From CANLBN01 sp050633525 (GTDB taxonomy: Bacteria > Pseudomonadota > Gammaproteobacteria > Pseudomonadales > Cellvibrionaceae), in NCBI GenBank assembly GCA_050633525.1, contig JBOEGR010000024.1, positions 62,001-126,000 of the forward strand: 64,000 bases of DNA. The letters run 5' to 3'. The notes beneath the pieces are model-generated. The model saw only the letters and a program-made list of their open reading frames with translations. It was not told the DNA's origin and made no database searches. The stretch's first letter is position 1, and each line of letters starts with the position of its first letter. This document shows positions 35,638 through 45,103 of this stretch, in pieces. Both the position numbers and the translations under genes were made by a program.

Positions 35638-37407
35638 ATGCCTTTGTTTAAACGTTCTCCTTATATCGCTGGTCGCTTCACCCCATTTGCCCTACTTATT
35701 ACCCTTACCGCTTTAATCACAGCCTGCGACACCGCACTGATCAATAATTCATCAGAACCGGCTGAAGCCAAAACAAACGACCCCGTCACACAGGTCGATG
35801 CAACAGTAGAAAGCGCTAAACGCGAACTCGACCCAGGGGCAGAAGTAGAGTCTACAGAGACTAAAGGGCTTGCCAACACGCAAGATGCACTTAATCAAAA
35901 CCCTACTGTACAAATCTTAAAGGAACTAGAGCCAGAATTAGAACCCGTTGGTAATTTGTGGGATCATGTCCGAGAAGGCTTTGAATTTTCAGAAATCCAT
36001 GTTGATAATAAAGTGGCTTTAAAACGCGTTGACTACCACCGCAAACGCTTACTAAAGTACCCATCGCTAGCACAACGCATTACCGATAATGCCACGCCCT
36101 ACTTCCATTACATCATCACTCAATTAGAACAAAACAAGCTCCCGCTCGAAATTGCCTTATTACCCATTGTCGAAAGCCACTACGATCCTTTTGCCTATTC
36201 GCCGGGGCGCGCATCAGGCATGTGGCAATTTATTCCCAGCACTGGCAAACGCTTTGGTTTAGCGCAGGATTGGTGGCACGACGAACGCCGTGACACCATC
36301 GCCTCCACCGGTGCTGCCATTCAATATTTACTCTATCTTAATAAATTATTCGACGGTGATTGGTTATTGGCCATGGCCTCCTATAATGCAGGCCAAGGTA
36401 GAGTTATGCGCGCAGTTAAGAAAAACCGTAAGCTCGGCAAGCCTACAGATTATTGGTCATTGGACTTACCCAAAGAAACCCAACACTACATTCCCAAGCT
36501 ATTAGCTTGGCGAGATATTATTAAAAACCACGACCAGTACAATATTGACTTTAACCCTGTCCCTGACGAACCTTATTTTGAGTTAGTTGATATCGGTTCA
36601 CAAATTGATTTAGCCGAAGCAGCAGCACTTGCAGAAGTCGATATTGATACAATTTATCAACTCAATCCTGCATATAACCGCTGGGCAACTGACCCCTCTC
36701 CTCCCCATGACTTATTAATCCCCATCGACAATGTCAATATACTCAAAGAAAATCTAGCCAAGGTACCCGTTGACCAACGCATGACTTGGCGTCGTTATAT
36801 TATTAAAAATGGTGATTCGCTAGGCAAAATAGCCAAGCAATTTAACACCAGCACGAAATTTTTGGCTCAAGTGAATGGCATTAAAAACAATCGCATTCGT
36901 GCGGGCAAAGCCTTAATGATTCCCTCCGCTGCCAAAGGCAGTGATTACTACACCAAAAGTGCCGAGCAACGCTTAGCCAAGCGCCAAGGTCGAGCACCTA
37001 AAAATAGAAATCAACGTATTGAACATCGCGTTAAAAACGGTGAAAGTTTATGGGATATTGCCAGAAAATATAATGTTAGTGTCAGTTCCATCGCTCGCTG
37101 GAATAATATGGCCCCTAAAGATGTACTTGCTGTTAACCGTAAACTCACGGTGTGGACAAAAACTACTACCAGTGCTTCAAATAATACAAAATCAAAACAA
37201 AAAACCAGTTTCGTCAAAAACGAAACTCGTAAGCTCTTTTACAAAGTCCGAAAAGGCGACTCACTTGATCTTATTGCCAATAAATTTAGAGTCAAAATCA
37301 GTGATATAAAAAGCTGGAACGATATCGCCCGCAAGAAATACATTCAACCTGGACAGCTATTGACGCTTTATGTAGCGTTGACCGATCGGGAATTGATGGT
37401 AAATTAA
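35638..37407 (+). CDS. mltD: Membrane-bound lytic murein transglycosylase D
   Basis: 589 aa lipoprotein with lipobox LITAC (Cys at about residue 30). The lytic transglycosylase domain holds IALLPIVESHYDPFAYSPGRASGMWQFIP, with the catalytic glutamate in VESHY. Three LysM repeats follow: about 385-428 (YIIKNGDSLGKIA), 461-504 (HRVKNGESLWDIA) and 534-577 (YKVRKGDSLDLIA). It cleaves glycan strands to 1,6-anhydro ends at the outer membrane. The 60-residue tether before the domain is Ala/Glu/Thr-rich. Confidence 0.96.
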   Translation: MPLFKRSPYIAGRFTPFALLITLTALITACDTALINNSSEPAEAKTNDPVTQVDATVESAKRELDPGAEVESTETKGLANTQDALNQNPTVQILKELEPELEPVGNLWDHVREGFEFSEIHVDNKVALKRVDYHRKRLLKYPSLAQRITDNATPYFHYIITQLEQNKLPLEIALLPIVESHYDPFAYSPGRASGMWQFIPSTGKRFGLAQDWWHDERRDTIASTGAAIQYLLYLNKLFDGDWLLAMASYNAGQGRVMRAVKKNRKLGKPTDYWSLDLPKETQHYIPKLLAWRDIIKNHDQYNIDFNPVPDEPYFELVDIGSQIDLAEAAALAEVDIDTIYQLNPAYNRWATDPSPPHDLLIPIDNVNILKENLAKVPVDQRMTWRRYIIKNGDSLGKIAKQFNTSTKFLAQVNGIKNNRIRAGKALMIPSAAKGSDYYTKSAEQRLAKRQGRAPKNRNQRIEHRVKNGESLWDIARKYNVSVSSIARWNNMAPKDVLAVNRKLTVWTKTTTSASNNTKSKQKTSFVKNETRKLFYKVRKGDSLDLIANKFRVKISDIKSWNDIARKKYIQPGQLLTLYVALTDRELMVN

Positions 37408-37436
37408 TACAATTTTATTAAACTAAGGAAATAAAA

Positions 37437-37919
37437 ATGAAAAAAGCCATGTCAACACTATTCGCCATATTAGCATTAGCAAGCCAGTTATCATTTGCTT
37501 CAGAAAAAAGCATTACGATAAGTAACGAAGCCACCTATTATGATAAGAAAATAATTGCTCCCAATATAAGAAATGAATGTATTCACCTAGGATCTGAATT
37601 TTCAAATTCAACGGAATTGCAGTTATCTAAACAGGGCTGGGAAGTAAATAGAGATGACTCGCTACCCGCTAATGGCTTATCGCTTAAATTAGTTATCACT
37701 AATGTACATAGTTCTGGAAATGCATGGACGGGCCACAGAAAATCCGTCTCGATTGAAGCCATTTTAATGAAAGATGGTGAAACTATCGATTCTTACGAAC
37801 ACATTAGAAAATCTGGCGGTGGCATCGGTGGCGGCTTCAAGAGCTCTTGCGCCGTCCTTAAACGATGCGTTGATACTCTTGGAAAAGATGTTAGCAAATG
37901 GCTTTCTAGAACACTGTAA
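37437..37919 (+). CDS. Secreted hypothetical protein
   Basis: 160 aa with a clear signal peptide (MKKAMSTLFAILALASQLSFA). Mature part has three cysteines (NECIHLG, SSCAVLKRC) and the glycine-rich KSGGGIGGGFKSSC, resembling small lipoprotein-like/DUF4410-type envelope proteins, but I cannot assign a family. It has AAGGAA upstream of its ATG. Confidence 0.7.
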   Translation: MKKAMSTLFAILALASQLSFASEKSITISNEATYYDKKIIAPNIRNECIHLGSEFSNSTELQLSKQGWEVNRDDSLPANGLSLKLVITNVHSSGNAWTGHRKSVSIEAILMKDGETIDSYEHIRKSGGGIGGGFKSSCAVLKRCVDTLGKDVSKWLSRTL

Positions 37920-38034
37920 CTTAATAAAATCGTGAATTAAATCAAGACTATTGAAATATAAAGGGACTCCGATAAGTAGAATAAGTTAAAACAGTACTTA
38001 TCACTGTCCCTTTAATCATAAAATTTACGTTATT

Positions 38035-38280
38035 ATGGTCAATTGCGAACAACACGACTACCTTGAGATTGCTTGCACTTTTACGTTAGCAATATCACTT
38101 ACCCTCGACAATAGTCATGTTGTCACAGGTATTGCCAGTGATATTCTATACAATCAAAATAAAGAACATTGCATATCATTGAAACAAGATCAAAAACAAA
38201 TTTTGCTTGCATTAAATACGATTAAATCAATGACAGCTATTACGGTTAACCCTCACTTTACGACGGTTAATTTTGATTAG
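38035..38280 (+). CDS. rof: Rof-like Rho-binding antiterminator
   Basis: 81 aa. VNCEQHDYLEIAC near the N-terminus, SLTLDNSHVVTGIASDI and the end SMTAITVNPHFTTVNFD match the Rof/YaeO pattern (I-N-C-x2-Y-D-x-L-E-I-A-C ... NPHF). Rof binds the Rho primary RNA site and reduces Rho-dependent termination. The gene is small, and recognition rests on these two blocks. Confidence 0.75.
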   Translation: MVNCEQHDYLEIACTFTLAISLTLDNSHVVTGIASDILYNQNKEHCISLKQDQKQILLALNTIKSMTAITVNPHFTTVNFD

Positions 38281-38303
38281 TTCCGTCAATCAGGGCTAAT
38301 ATA

Positions 38304-38945
38304 ATGCATATCCCGAAAAAATTTAGACAAGAAAGCCAGACTGAATTACACGAGGCAATACGTCGGTACCCATTTGCGTCGCTGATCACATATTCGCAAT
38401 CAGGTTTAGAAGTGAACCATATTCCCTTTGTATTGAAAGAAGTTGATGGCAAACAGTTGTTACAAGGCCACATTGCAAGAGCAAACCCCTTATGGCAAAA
38501 CGTTGATGATCAATCCGAAGCCTTAGTGGTTTTTAATGGCCCTAACCATTATATCTCGCCTAACTATTACCCCACTAAAAAAGCAACGGGCAAAGCCGTA
38601 CCAACGTGGAATTATATTAGCGTTAATGTTAAAGGTACTTTATCGTACGTACACGATAGTGCATGGTTATACAATATGATTGACGAGTTAACCCAAGAGC
38701 ATGAGTTAGGCAGGCCTGAACCCTGGTCTGTAAAAGATGCCCCTGAAAACTATATTCAAAAAATGTTACCCGCGATTGTCGGTTTAGAAATCAAGATTTC
38801 ATCACTAGAAGGACAATGGAAGCTGAGTCAAAATCAACCAACAGAAAATAAACAGGGAGTAATTGAGGGTTTACTTAAAGAAAATAATTCTGATGCAAAT
38901 ACAATGGCTGCACTGGTTAAACAGCACTCAAATACATCAATTTAG
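38304..38945 (+). CDS. PaiB-like FMN-binding protein
   Basis: 213 aa. MHIPKKFRQES, YPFASLITYSQSGLEVNHIPF, GHIARANPLW, VFNGPNHYISPNYYPTKKATGKAVPTWNYISVNVKG and the KLSQNQPTENKQGVIEGL end are the diagnostic blocks of the PaiB/FMN-binding split-barrel family. B. subtilis PaiB was described as a transcriptional regulator; the molecular role here is unknown. 23 bp after the rof-like gene. Confidence 0.93.
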   Translation: MHIPKKFRQESQTELHEAIRRYPFASLITYSQSGLEVNHIPFVLKEVDGKQLLQGHIARANPLWQNVDDQSEALVVFNGPNHYISPNYYPTKKATGKAVPTWNYISVNVKGTLSYVHDSAWLYNMIDELTQEHELGRPEPWSVKDAPENYIQKMLPAIVGLEIKISSLEGQWKLSQNQPTENKQGVIEGLLKENNSDANTMAALVKQHSNTSI

Positions 38946-38979
38946 AAAACCTACGTTATTATATTAACATGGAAAATAT

Positions 38980-39381
38980 ATGCGAATATTAACGAATATA
39001 TGCACTGATAATTTACCTGCCAGCAAAAAATTCTATGTGTCTCTTCTCAATTTCAAGGTTAAGTATGACAGCGATTGGTATATTCAGCTTTGTTCGCCTA
39101 CTAACAGCGAAATTGAATACGGTATTATAAAACGCGACCACGAACTTATACCTGAAAAATACCAAAATAAACCGAATGGAATGTACGTTACTTTTGTTGT
39201 AGATAATGTCGATGCCACTTATCAAACAGCATTATCAATGGGTGCAGAGATTATCCAAGAACCTCGCAATGAATTTTACGGGCAACGACGTTTTTTAACG
39301 AAAGACCCTAGCGGTTGCTTGATTGATATTTGTTCGCCATGGGAGGTTAATCAAGCTGAGCAAACATCAACAACTCAATAA
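38980..39381 (+). CDS. VOC-family (glyoxalase/bleomycin-resistance fold) protein
   Basis: 133 aa: one full pair of beta-alpha-beta-beta-beta modules. NICTDNLPASKKFYVSLLNFKV opens the first, and MYVTFVVDNVDATYQTALSMGAEIIQEPR...FLTKDPSGCLIDICSPWE forms the second. Substrate not predictable. Its last 35 bp overlap the convergent ankyrin gene. Confidence 0.85.
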   Translation: MRILTNICTDNLPASKKFYVSLLNFKVKYDSDWYIQLCSPTNSEIEYGIIKRDHELIPEKYQNKPNGMYVTFVVDNVDATYQTALSMGAEIIQEPRNEFYGQRRFLTKDPSGCLIDICSPWEVNQAEQTSTTQ

Positions 39382-40021
39382 TTTTGTCATAGCCTTTCTG
39401 TTGAGCATGATATAACGGCGTCTTACCCAATTTGTCTGTAATATTTCTATCTGCTCCAGCTTCTAGAAGACGTTCAACAATTTGCTGATATGGTTTAGAG
39501 CCGTCACCCAAAATAACGGCTTCGAGCAACGCGGTCCAACCCAAATTATTTCTTCTGTTAAGAGGGGCTTTTGCTTTTATTAGAGCCTCTACTATTTCAA
39601 GCTCCCCTTCCGCAGCAGCAAAAATTAGTGCTGAACCCTGATAACGCGGCGTAAAGGTGTGCGTACTAATCCCTGCTTTTATAGCGTGTTTGGCCAATTC
39701 AGGGTTGCTGACCCTTACAGATAAATTGAGTATATCTCGGTTATTCGCTGCCAATACATTAATGTTTGCACCCTGTTTAACTAAGAGGTCAAAAATACCC
39801 CACTGGCTATTGCGCGCGGCAATAAGTAAAGCGGTATCTCCATTTTTATCTCGCTTTTCTAGGTTCACAAAGCGCTTATTTAATATTTTTTTTAAACCCA
39901 CTACATCGCGTTTTTGTGTTAGATCAATAATATCTGAGTTACCCGCATAGACATACACAGCGCTTAACAAACAAGTCAATAGAAAACTTTTAAATAAATA
40001 ACGAATAGATAAATAATACAT
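39347..40021 (-). CDS. Exported ankyrin-repeat protein
   Basis: 224 aa from ATG 40021 (AAGG upstream); this start gives a clean signal peptide ending near VYAGNS. An in-frame start 18 codons earlier would bury it. About five ankyrin repeats follow, e.g. NGDTALLIAARNSQWGIFDLLVKQGANINV, GWTALLEAVILGDG and GKTPLYHAQQKGYDKIIELL. Periplasmic ankyrin proteins bind partners, which are unknown here. The 3' end overlaps the VOC gene by 35 bp tail to tail. Confidence 0.87.
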   Translation of the reverse strand: MYYLSIRYLFKSFLLTCLLSAVYVYAGNSDIIDLTQKRDVVGLKKILNKRFVNLEKRDKNGDTALLIAARNSQWGIFDLLVKQGANINVLAANNRDILNLSVRVSNPELAKHAIKAGISTHTFTPRYQGSALIFAAAEGELEIVEALIKAKAPLNRRNNLGWTALLEAVILGDGSKPYQQIVERLLEAGADRNITDKLGKTPLYHAQQKGYDKIIELLMFAQLD

Positions 40022-40286
40022 GTAATACCTTCTTAGACCAATTTTACTAAGTGAATGAGATAATACCTTCAACATTTAGAACTTTTTAAACTCAGAGACG
40101 TCTCTAGTTTGCACAATAAGAACATACTGCATTGATCCCCTGCTGATATTAAGAATCAGGATCCAATCAGGTTCATACTGGACAATAGTAACGGCAATAT
40201 GGCTGGGTAATATGAATGGACAATATAGACAAGATAAAAGCCTCTAGCACTATCGAAGTTAACGGGCATTTAGGCATAAACAGGTA

Positions 40287-40958
40287 ATGAAGATTCTATT
40301 AATTGAAGATGATGTAATGATAGCTGAAGGGATTGTCAGAAAGGTAAGGCAATCCGCAATGGAAATTGAGCACCTCACCTTACTGAGCGAGGCACGCAAG
40401 GCCATAAAAGATGAGAATATTGGTTTATTAATACTAGATCTTGGCTTGCCCGATGGCAATGGTTTGGTTTTTCTTGGTGAATTACGCAAAAAAAGAAGTG
40501 ATTTACCGGTATTACTATTGACGGCAAGAGATGAACCCAGAGCAATTGTGCTAGGCCTAGACAGCGGCGCAGACGATTATATGGTCAAACCCTTCGACAT
40601 GAGCGAACTGATTGCAAGGGTACGAGCTTTGTTACGGAGAAGAATGGGGCGAACCGCACCCGCCATTGAATATGAGAAATTAGTATTAGACCCCAATCAA
40701 ATGCAAGTCTATTTAAACAAAGAACCTGTAAGTATTCTACTGAGTCATTTTCGACTATTACAATTTTTATTAGAATCACAGGGGAAAGTAAAAACCAAAC
40801 AGCAAATCATTGATTCTTTATACCGCTGGGATAAAGAAATAGAAGAAAACACTATTGAAGTTTATGTATCCCAACTGAGGAAAAAATTGTGGCCGGAGCT
40901 GATCAAGACTATACGCGGGGTTGGCTATATCGTTCCAAAGTGCGACAGCCATCATTAA
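40287..40958 (+). CDS. OmpR-family response regulator (QseB/PmrA-like)
   Basis: 223 aa. IEDDVMIAEGI, LLILDLGLPDGNG (phosphoacceptor Asp near 51) and YMVKPFDMSELIARV are the receiver; EYEKLVLDPNQMQVYLNKEP through NTIEVYVSQLRKKL...IRGVGYIVP is the winged-helix DNA-binding domain. Two direct TGGACAATA repeats (40179-40187 and 40217-40225) upstream could be its own binding sites. Its 3' end overlaps the kinase gene. Confidence 0.94.
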   Translation: MKILLIEDDVMIAEGIVRKVRQSAMEIEHLTLLSEARKAIKDENIGLLILDLGLPDGNGLVFLGELRKKRSDLPVLLLTARDEPRAIVLGLDSGADDYMVKPFDMSELIARVRALLRRRMGRTAPAIEYEKLVLDPNQMQVYLNKEPVSILLSHFRLLQFLLESQGKVKTKQQIIDSLYRWDKEIEENTIEVYVSQLRKKLWPELIKTIRGVGYIVPKCDSHH

Positions 40959-42250
40959 AACATCGCCTACTTTTACGCATAGGGGCACTATTCGTTCTTA
41001 TTTGGATAGCCGCGACCATATCAACAAAACTATTAATTAAGGCGGGGACTCGCGACTTTCTTAATCAACATACCTTACACTCCGCCCAAAACTGGATAAG
41101 TATTCTCTCGAGTCAACATATTGAAAGCATAGTACTACCTGAAAACTCAACACAACTTTTAACGGCTTGGGCCGACAATCAAGTCATCGTTAGTCAAGGA
41201 CCGTTTCAAATAGCACAACCATCAATTACAAGAACCTACCTTCATGAAGAGGGTAACTATAACTGGATTATCAGTACAACATGTCAGGATACAATTTGTG
41301 TCGCTGTTGGGTTTAGGGATTTAGAGCGACGTTATGCTGCACGACGTATGGTCGCGCTGATTTCTCTCCCTTTACTCCTTGTTCTTTTACTGACTGCTGT
41401 TGGCGTCTATTATCTTGTTCAATCAGGACTGCGGCCACTCAATCAATTGGCGGCTCTCGTTGCCGGTACGCCAGTTGAAAAATTAGAGGCCATCGGTGAA
41501 GACAAACCGATGCAAGAACTTCATCCACTCATAGAAGCAATTAATCAGTTAATTACCAACCTAAAAAAACAATTATTAAAAGAAAGAAAGTTTCTTGATA
41601 CGTGCGCACATGAATTGAGAACCCCTATTGCCGCTCTTGTAGCTCAAATTCAAAGCTCTCATTTTACGGATAAAAACATGAGCACACATTTCAAGAATGT
41701 AGAGTTATCTGCCTTGAGAACCATTAGAGTGTCTAATCAATTATTAAGTCTAGCAAAAAATAGTCGCCAACACCTGTCTACAGAAAATAAACAAACCTTC
41801 GATTTATGTGAACTAACACGCTGTATTATTTCTGACTCCATAAGCACAAAAATCCACATTGACATCAAGTTAAAAGGTGACGATCGTTTAATTGTATATG
41901 CAAATTCACTTTCTCTAGAAATAGCTATTAGAAATATTATTGAAAACGCATTTCGCTATGGAGCAAATAAAAATAACGAAAAGGACAGTATCTTAGTCAT
42001 TTGTCAGGGCAGTGATAAAGATGTTTTTATATCCGTCGAAGATAATGGTATTGGTGTTTGTGAAACACATAGAGAGAAGTTAGCGGAGCGTTTTTACAGA
42101 GCTCATAGCACTCAAAATGATGGTGCAGGACTCGGCCTTAGTATCGTGAAAGAAATTGTCGAGAGCCATAATGGCAAAGTAACTATTGGCCAAAGCGACG
42201 TTCTAGGCGGTTTTAAAATAACTTTAAATTTATGCAACATTATCGTTTAG
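40940..42250 (+). CDS. Sensor histidine kinase (QseC-like)
   Basis: About 436 aa from GTG 40940; an in-frame GTG at 40889 is possible but would put the start far inside the response-regulator gene. Two membrane helices (about 13-33 and 140-165) flank a periplasmic sensor. HAMP-like linker, then FLDTCAHELRTPIAAL (phosphoacceptor His), IRNIIENAFRYGANK (N box), VEDNGIGV (G1) and GAGLGLSIVKEIVESHNG (G2). It partners the overlapping regulator gene; the following b561 and yceI genes are plausible targets. Confidence 0.92.
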   Translation: MRQPSLKHRLLLRIGALFVLIWIAATISTKLLIKAGTRDFLNQHTLHSAQNWISILSSQHIESIVLPENSTQLLTAWADNQVIVSQGPFQIAQPSITRTYLHEEGNYNWIISTTCQDTICVAVGFRDLERRYAARRMVALISLPLLLVLLLTAVGVYYLVQSGLRPLNQLAALVAGTPVEKLEAIGEDKPMQELHPLIEAINQLITNLKKQLLKERKFLDTCAHELRTPIAALVAQIQSSHFTDKNMSTHFKNVELSALRTIRVSNQLLSLAKNSRQHLSTENKQTFDLCELTRCIISDSISTKIHIDIKLKGDDRLIVYANSLSLEIAIRNIIENAFRYGANKNNEKDSILVICQGSDKDVFISVEDNGIGVCETHREKLAERFYRAHSTQNDGAGLGLSIVKEIVESHNGKVTIGQSDVLGGFKITLNLCNIIV

Positions 42251-42376
42251 CGACATAGCCATTACCTTATCACCAACATTCACGCCTATAATCTATATAA
42301 AAAGTCGAAAATCAGTATAGAGTCAGTTTTTTAATAGACAATAACAGCATATTCAAAAACTAATAGTCTTTAAAAT

Positions 42377-42913
42377 ATGCTTAAAAACTCTAATGAATCC
42401 TACGGACACATTACAAAAATACTCCACTGTCTAAGCGCGGTCGTTATTTTTGCATTATTCAGCTTAGGATTTTGGATGGTTGAACTCGACTATGAGAATG
42501 ATTGGTATGATATATCATTTCATTATCATGAAAGCATAGGAATCTTATTTTCTATTTTAATTTTTCTGAGGCTCATTTGGAATTACTATAACCCAAAACC
42601 TAAGCCAACAAAGAAGCTGTTGCCTATAGAAAGAAAAACCGCTTATGTAGTGCATACACTACTTTATCTATTTTGTATTTTCATTGTTATTACGGGTTAT
42701 TTAATTCCAACTGCTGATACTCGTGGCATTACCGTATTTACTTGGTTTACCGTCCCCTCTATAGGCTCATTTCACCATCAACAAGCAGATATCGCTGGAA
42801 AACTACACTATTGGTTTAGCTATGGACTGATGGCTTTAGTTGCGCTTCATGTACTGGCAGCATGTAAACATCATTTTATTGATAAAGATAAGTCTTTAAA
42901 AAGAATGTTTTAA
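42377..42913 (+). CDS. Cytochrome b561
   Basis: 178 aa, four helices. KILHCLSAVVIFALFSLGFWMV, YHESIGILFSILIFLRLIWN, YVVHTLLYLFCIFIVITGYL and LHYWFSYGLMALVALHVLAACKHHF give the four histidine positions that bind two b haems. Bacterial b561 oxidises quinol or superoxide and is often next to yceI, as here (30 bp apart). Confidence 0.93.
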   Translation: MLKNSNESYGHITKILHCLSAVVIFALFSLGFWMVELDYENDWYDISFHYHESIGILFSILIFLRLIWNYYNPKPKPTKKLLPIERKTAYVVHTLLYLFCIFIVITGYLIPTADTRGITVFTWFTVPSIGSFHHQQADIAGKLHYWFSYGLMALVALHVLAACKHHFIDKDKSLKRMF

Positions 42914-42943
42914 TTTTTACTTTAAACTAACTGGAGAAAATGT

Positions 42944-43519
42944 ATGAAAAAAATGTTAATTACACTACTAGGTACAAGCTCATTGCTTTCTTTTAGCACT
43001 GGCGCCTTATCTGCTGATTATGTTATCGATACGGCAGGTGCCCACGCTTCCATTAACTTTAAAATAAAGCATGCTGGTTTTTCTTGGCTAACAGGTCGCT
43101 TTAATACATTTGATGGAAAATTTAGCTATGACAAAGATAATATTTCAGGATCTAATATTCAAGTCAATATTGATACAGCTAGCATTGATTCTAATCATGC
43201 AAAGCGCGACAAGCATTTACGCAGCGATGATTTTTTAAATGTAGAAAAATTTCCTACATCCACCTTTATTAGTAAAAACTTCATTGATAAAGGTAATGGA
43301 AAAATAGACATTATCGGTGACTTAACACTGAATGGTGTCACTAAAAGTATTAAAATTACAGCCAAAAAAATTGCCGAAGGGGAAAGGAAAAACAAATATC
43401 TTGCAGGTTTTAACGGACAGAGCGAAATTGTATTAAAAGATTTCAATATTAAAAAAGATTTAGGCCCAGCTTCCGCCTCCGTATTCATGGACCTACATAT
43501 CGAAGGCATTCGTCAATAG
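42944..43519 (+). CDS. yceI: YceI-family periplasmic polyisoprenoid-binding protein
   Basis: 191 aa with signal peptide ending near GALSADY. YVIDTAGAHASINFKIKHAGFSWLTGRFNTFDGKFSYD is the classic YceI opening; RDKHLRSDDFLNVEKFPTSTFIS and DLTLNGVTKSI follow. The lipocalin-like barrel binds an isoprenoid or amide lipid. It forms a pair with cytochrome b561 and has its own terminator. Confidence 0.95.
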   Translation: MKKMLITLLGTSSLLSFSTGALSADYVIDTAGAHASINFKIKHAGFSWLTGRFNTFDGKFSYDKDNISGSNIQVNIDTASIDSNHAKRDKHLRSDDFLNVEKFPTSTFISKNFIDKGNGKIDIIGDLTLNGVTKSIKITAKKIAEGERKNKYLAGFNGQSEIVLKDFNIKKDLGPASASVFMDLHIEGIRQ

Positions 43520-43561
43520 CTTGCTTCGGCTAAACTTATCTATTACGTAAAGCTCCCTATT

Positions 43562-43606
43562 AGTCTGTTACCTATAGCTTCTATAGCTTCTGGGTAACAG
43601 ACTTTT
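43562..43606 (+). terminator. Intrinsic terminator after yceI
   Basis: AGTCTGTTACC (43562-43572) pairs perfectly with GGTAACAGACT (43593-43603), then TTTTAAAT. The loop contains a doubled CTATAGCTT unit. The reverse strand lacks a T tract, so it serves mainly yceI. Confidence 0.82.
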
Positions 43607-43642
43607 AAATAGACTACAGGAGCCTCTGATCAACCTCGGAAG

Positions 43643-44611
43643 CTATATTGTAGGTTTATCAATAATGAAGGCATCAACTAAGATATCACTCACTGTAGCC
43701 CCTTGAAAAAAGCTATGTCGTTGCAGTTGTTTAATCATATTTTCACTACCGCACAAGAACACTTTCCAACCTTTTAAATCATCATGCCTTTGTTTCACTA
43801 GATCAACAACATCTTCTTGGATAAGAGTTGCGTCATCTCCTGCTTCACGACGAACAGAAGGAATATAATGAACGTTCTCGTGTTGGTCAGACAACTGTTG
43901 CAATTCATCCCGATAATATAAATCACTAGGTTCGCCTGCAGCCGTGTACAAATAAATAGGCGCCGTATGCTGCTGGGCCAGAGCTTCTCTTAGCACGCCT
44001 AGTAAAGGCGCTAAACCTGTACCCGTCGAAGCCATCAGTATTGGCTTACTGTGATGGTCATCACTATAAAAACAATTACCCATCGGTTTAGAGACCGATA
44101 TGCTTTGCCCTACCACAAGCTCATCATGCAACCAGCGGCTGACTAAACCTTGATCATGCCGCTTGACATGCAACTCTATGATTTTATCTTGCTCACACAA
44201 ACTCGCAATGGAATAAGATCTGCCTTGAATATCATCACGCCAAACTGTCAAGTATTGACCCGGATACCACCGAAAATCGACTTGTATAAACAAGGCCAAG
44301 ACACTGTCATTCACTTTCTTTTTTTCAATGACTGTGGCTTGAGTAATACTGGTATCACCAATAAGGCTGACACTCATATCTGTTTTAGGAATGCAACTAC
44401 AGGCCAGAAAGAAATGTTGTGCTTTCTGATTCTCACTTAAGCCTTGCTGTGAAGTAATAGGAGGTTGTTGTTCTGCCTGCATCATGCAGCTATGGCAGAT
44501 ACCCGCCCGACAACTAAAAGGGATCTCAAATCCTGCTTTTTCTAGACCTTCTAGTACAGATTCAGGTTCATCGATAATAACGGAATTATCTTTGTAGGTA
44601 ATTTGTGGCAC
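43643..44611 (-). CDS. 2Fe-2S ferredoxin-NAD(P)H reductase fusion
   Basis: About 322 aa from GTG 44611. A TTG at 44674 extends the frame but lies inside the upstream terminator hairpin, so it was not used. Residues 1-90 are a plant-type ferredoxin with CRAGICHSC and FFLACSC (C34, C39, C42, C71). Then an FNR-like flavin domain (RSYSIASLCEQ) and NAD(P) domain (LMASTGTGLAPLLGVLREAL, FLCGSENMIKQLQ). Such reductases feed oxygenases or flavohaemoglobin-like proteins; here the nearest partner is the truncated haemoglobin. Last gene of the electron-transfer cluster. Confidence 0.88.
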   Translation of the reverse strand: MPQITYKDNSVIIDEPESVLEGLEKAGFEIPFSCRAGICHSCMMQAEQQPPITSQQGLSENQKAQHFFLACSCIPKTDMSVSLIGDTSITQATVIEKKKVNDSVLALFIQVDFRWYPGQYLTVWRDDIQGRSYSIASLCEQDKIIELHVKRHDQGLVSRWLHDELVVGQSISVSKPMGNCFYSDDHHSKPILMASTGTGLAPLLGVLREALAQQHTAPIYLYTAAGEPSDLYYRDELQQLSDQHENVHYIPSVRREAGDDATLIQEDVVDLVKQRHDDLKGWKVFLCGSENMIKQLQRHSFFQGATVSDILVDAFIIDKPTI

Positions 44612-44666
44612 TAACGCTTCACTATATGATTGTTGTAAAAGGTAAATGATATCTCTTAAAGAATAA

Positions 44667-44712
44667 AAAACCAAGGTGATATTACTCCGATAAAACGGAC
44701 CCTTGGTTTTAT
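44667..44712 (-). terminator. Terminator-like hairpin between trHb and ferredoxin reductase genes
   Basis: On the minus strand AAAACCAAGG (about 44701-44710) pairs with CCTTGGTTTT (about 44669-44678), followed by TTATTC. It would end most transcripts after the haemoglobin gene and let a fraction continue into the reductase gene, or the latter may have its own start. Confidence 0.65.
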
Positions 44713-44727
44713 TAAAGCCAACTTAGA

Positions 44728-45081
44728 TTATACGTTCAATACGTCATCTTTTACACTTAATGCAATACCAACTATTTCATCGATAATTTCTTGGGGTACT
44801 TCCAACTCTTGCAAAGTTCCGATTAAATTTTCAGCGACGGCACCAAAATGCTCCTCGGTTAAATTCATATGCTTGTGTGCTTCTCGCATGTCCTTACCGG
44901 TATAGCTATTAGGGCCACCAAATACCATCGTTAAAAACGATTTTTGTTTTTGAATTTGACCTGCCATATCAACAGAGTCAAAAAACTCATTAATACGGTC
45001 GTCAGCTAGTACCTTTTTGTAAAAAATATCAACCGCAGCATCAACTGCTGGTTCACCACCAATTTTTTCATAAATTGACAT
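44728..45081 (-). CDS. Group I truncated haemoglobin
   Basis: 117 aa, standard short 2-on-2 globin. MSIYEKIGGEPAVDAAVDIFYKKVLAD, FFDSVDM and MVFGGPNSYTGKDMREAHKHMNLTEEHF are typical; the proximal haem ligand is expected at His69, with Phe/Tyr in the distal B9/B10 region. Members bind O2 and NO and can oxidise NO to nitrate when given electrons. It lies 22 bp after the monohaem cytochrome gene. Confidence 0.94.
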   Translation of the reverse strand: MSIYEKIGGEPAVDAAVDIFYKKVLADDRINEFFDSVDMAGQIQKQKSFLTMVFGGPNSYTGKDMREAHKHMNLTEEHFGAVAENLIGTLQELEVPQEIIDEIVGIALSVKDDVLNV

Positions 45082-45103
45082 AATTTTCCCCTAATATAGA
45101 ATA

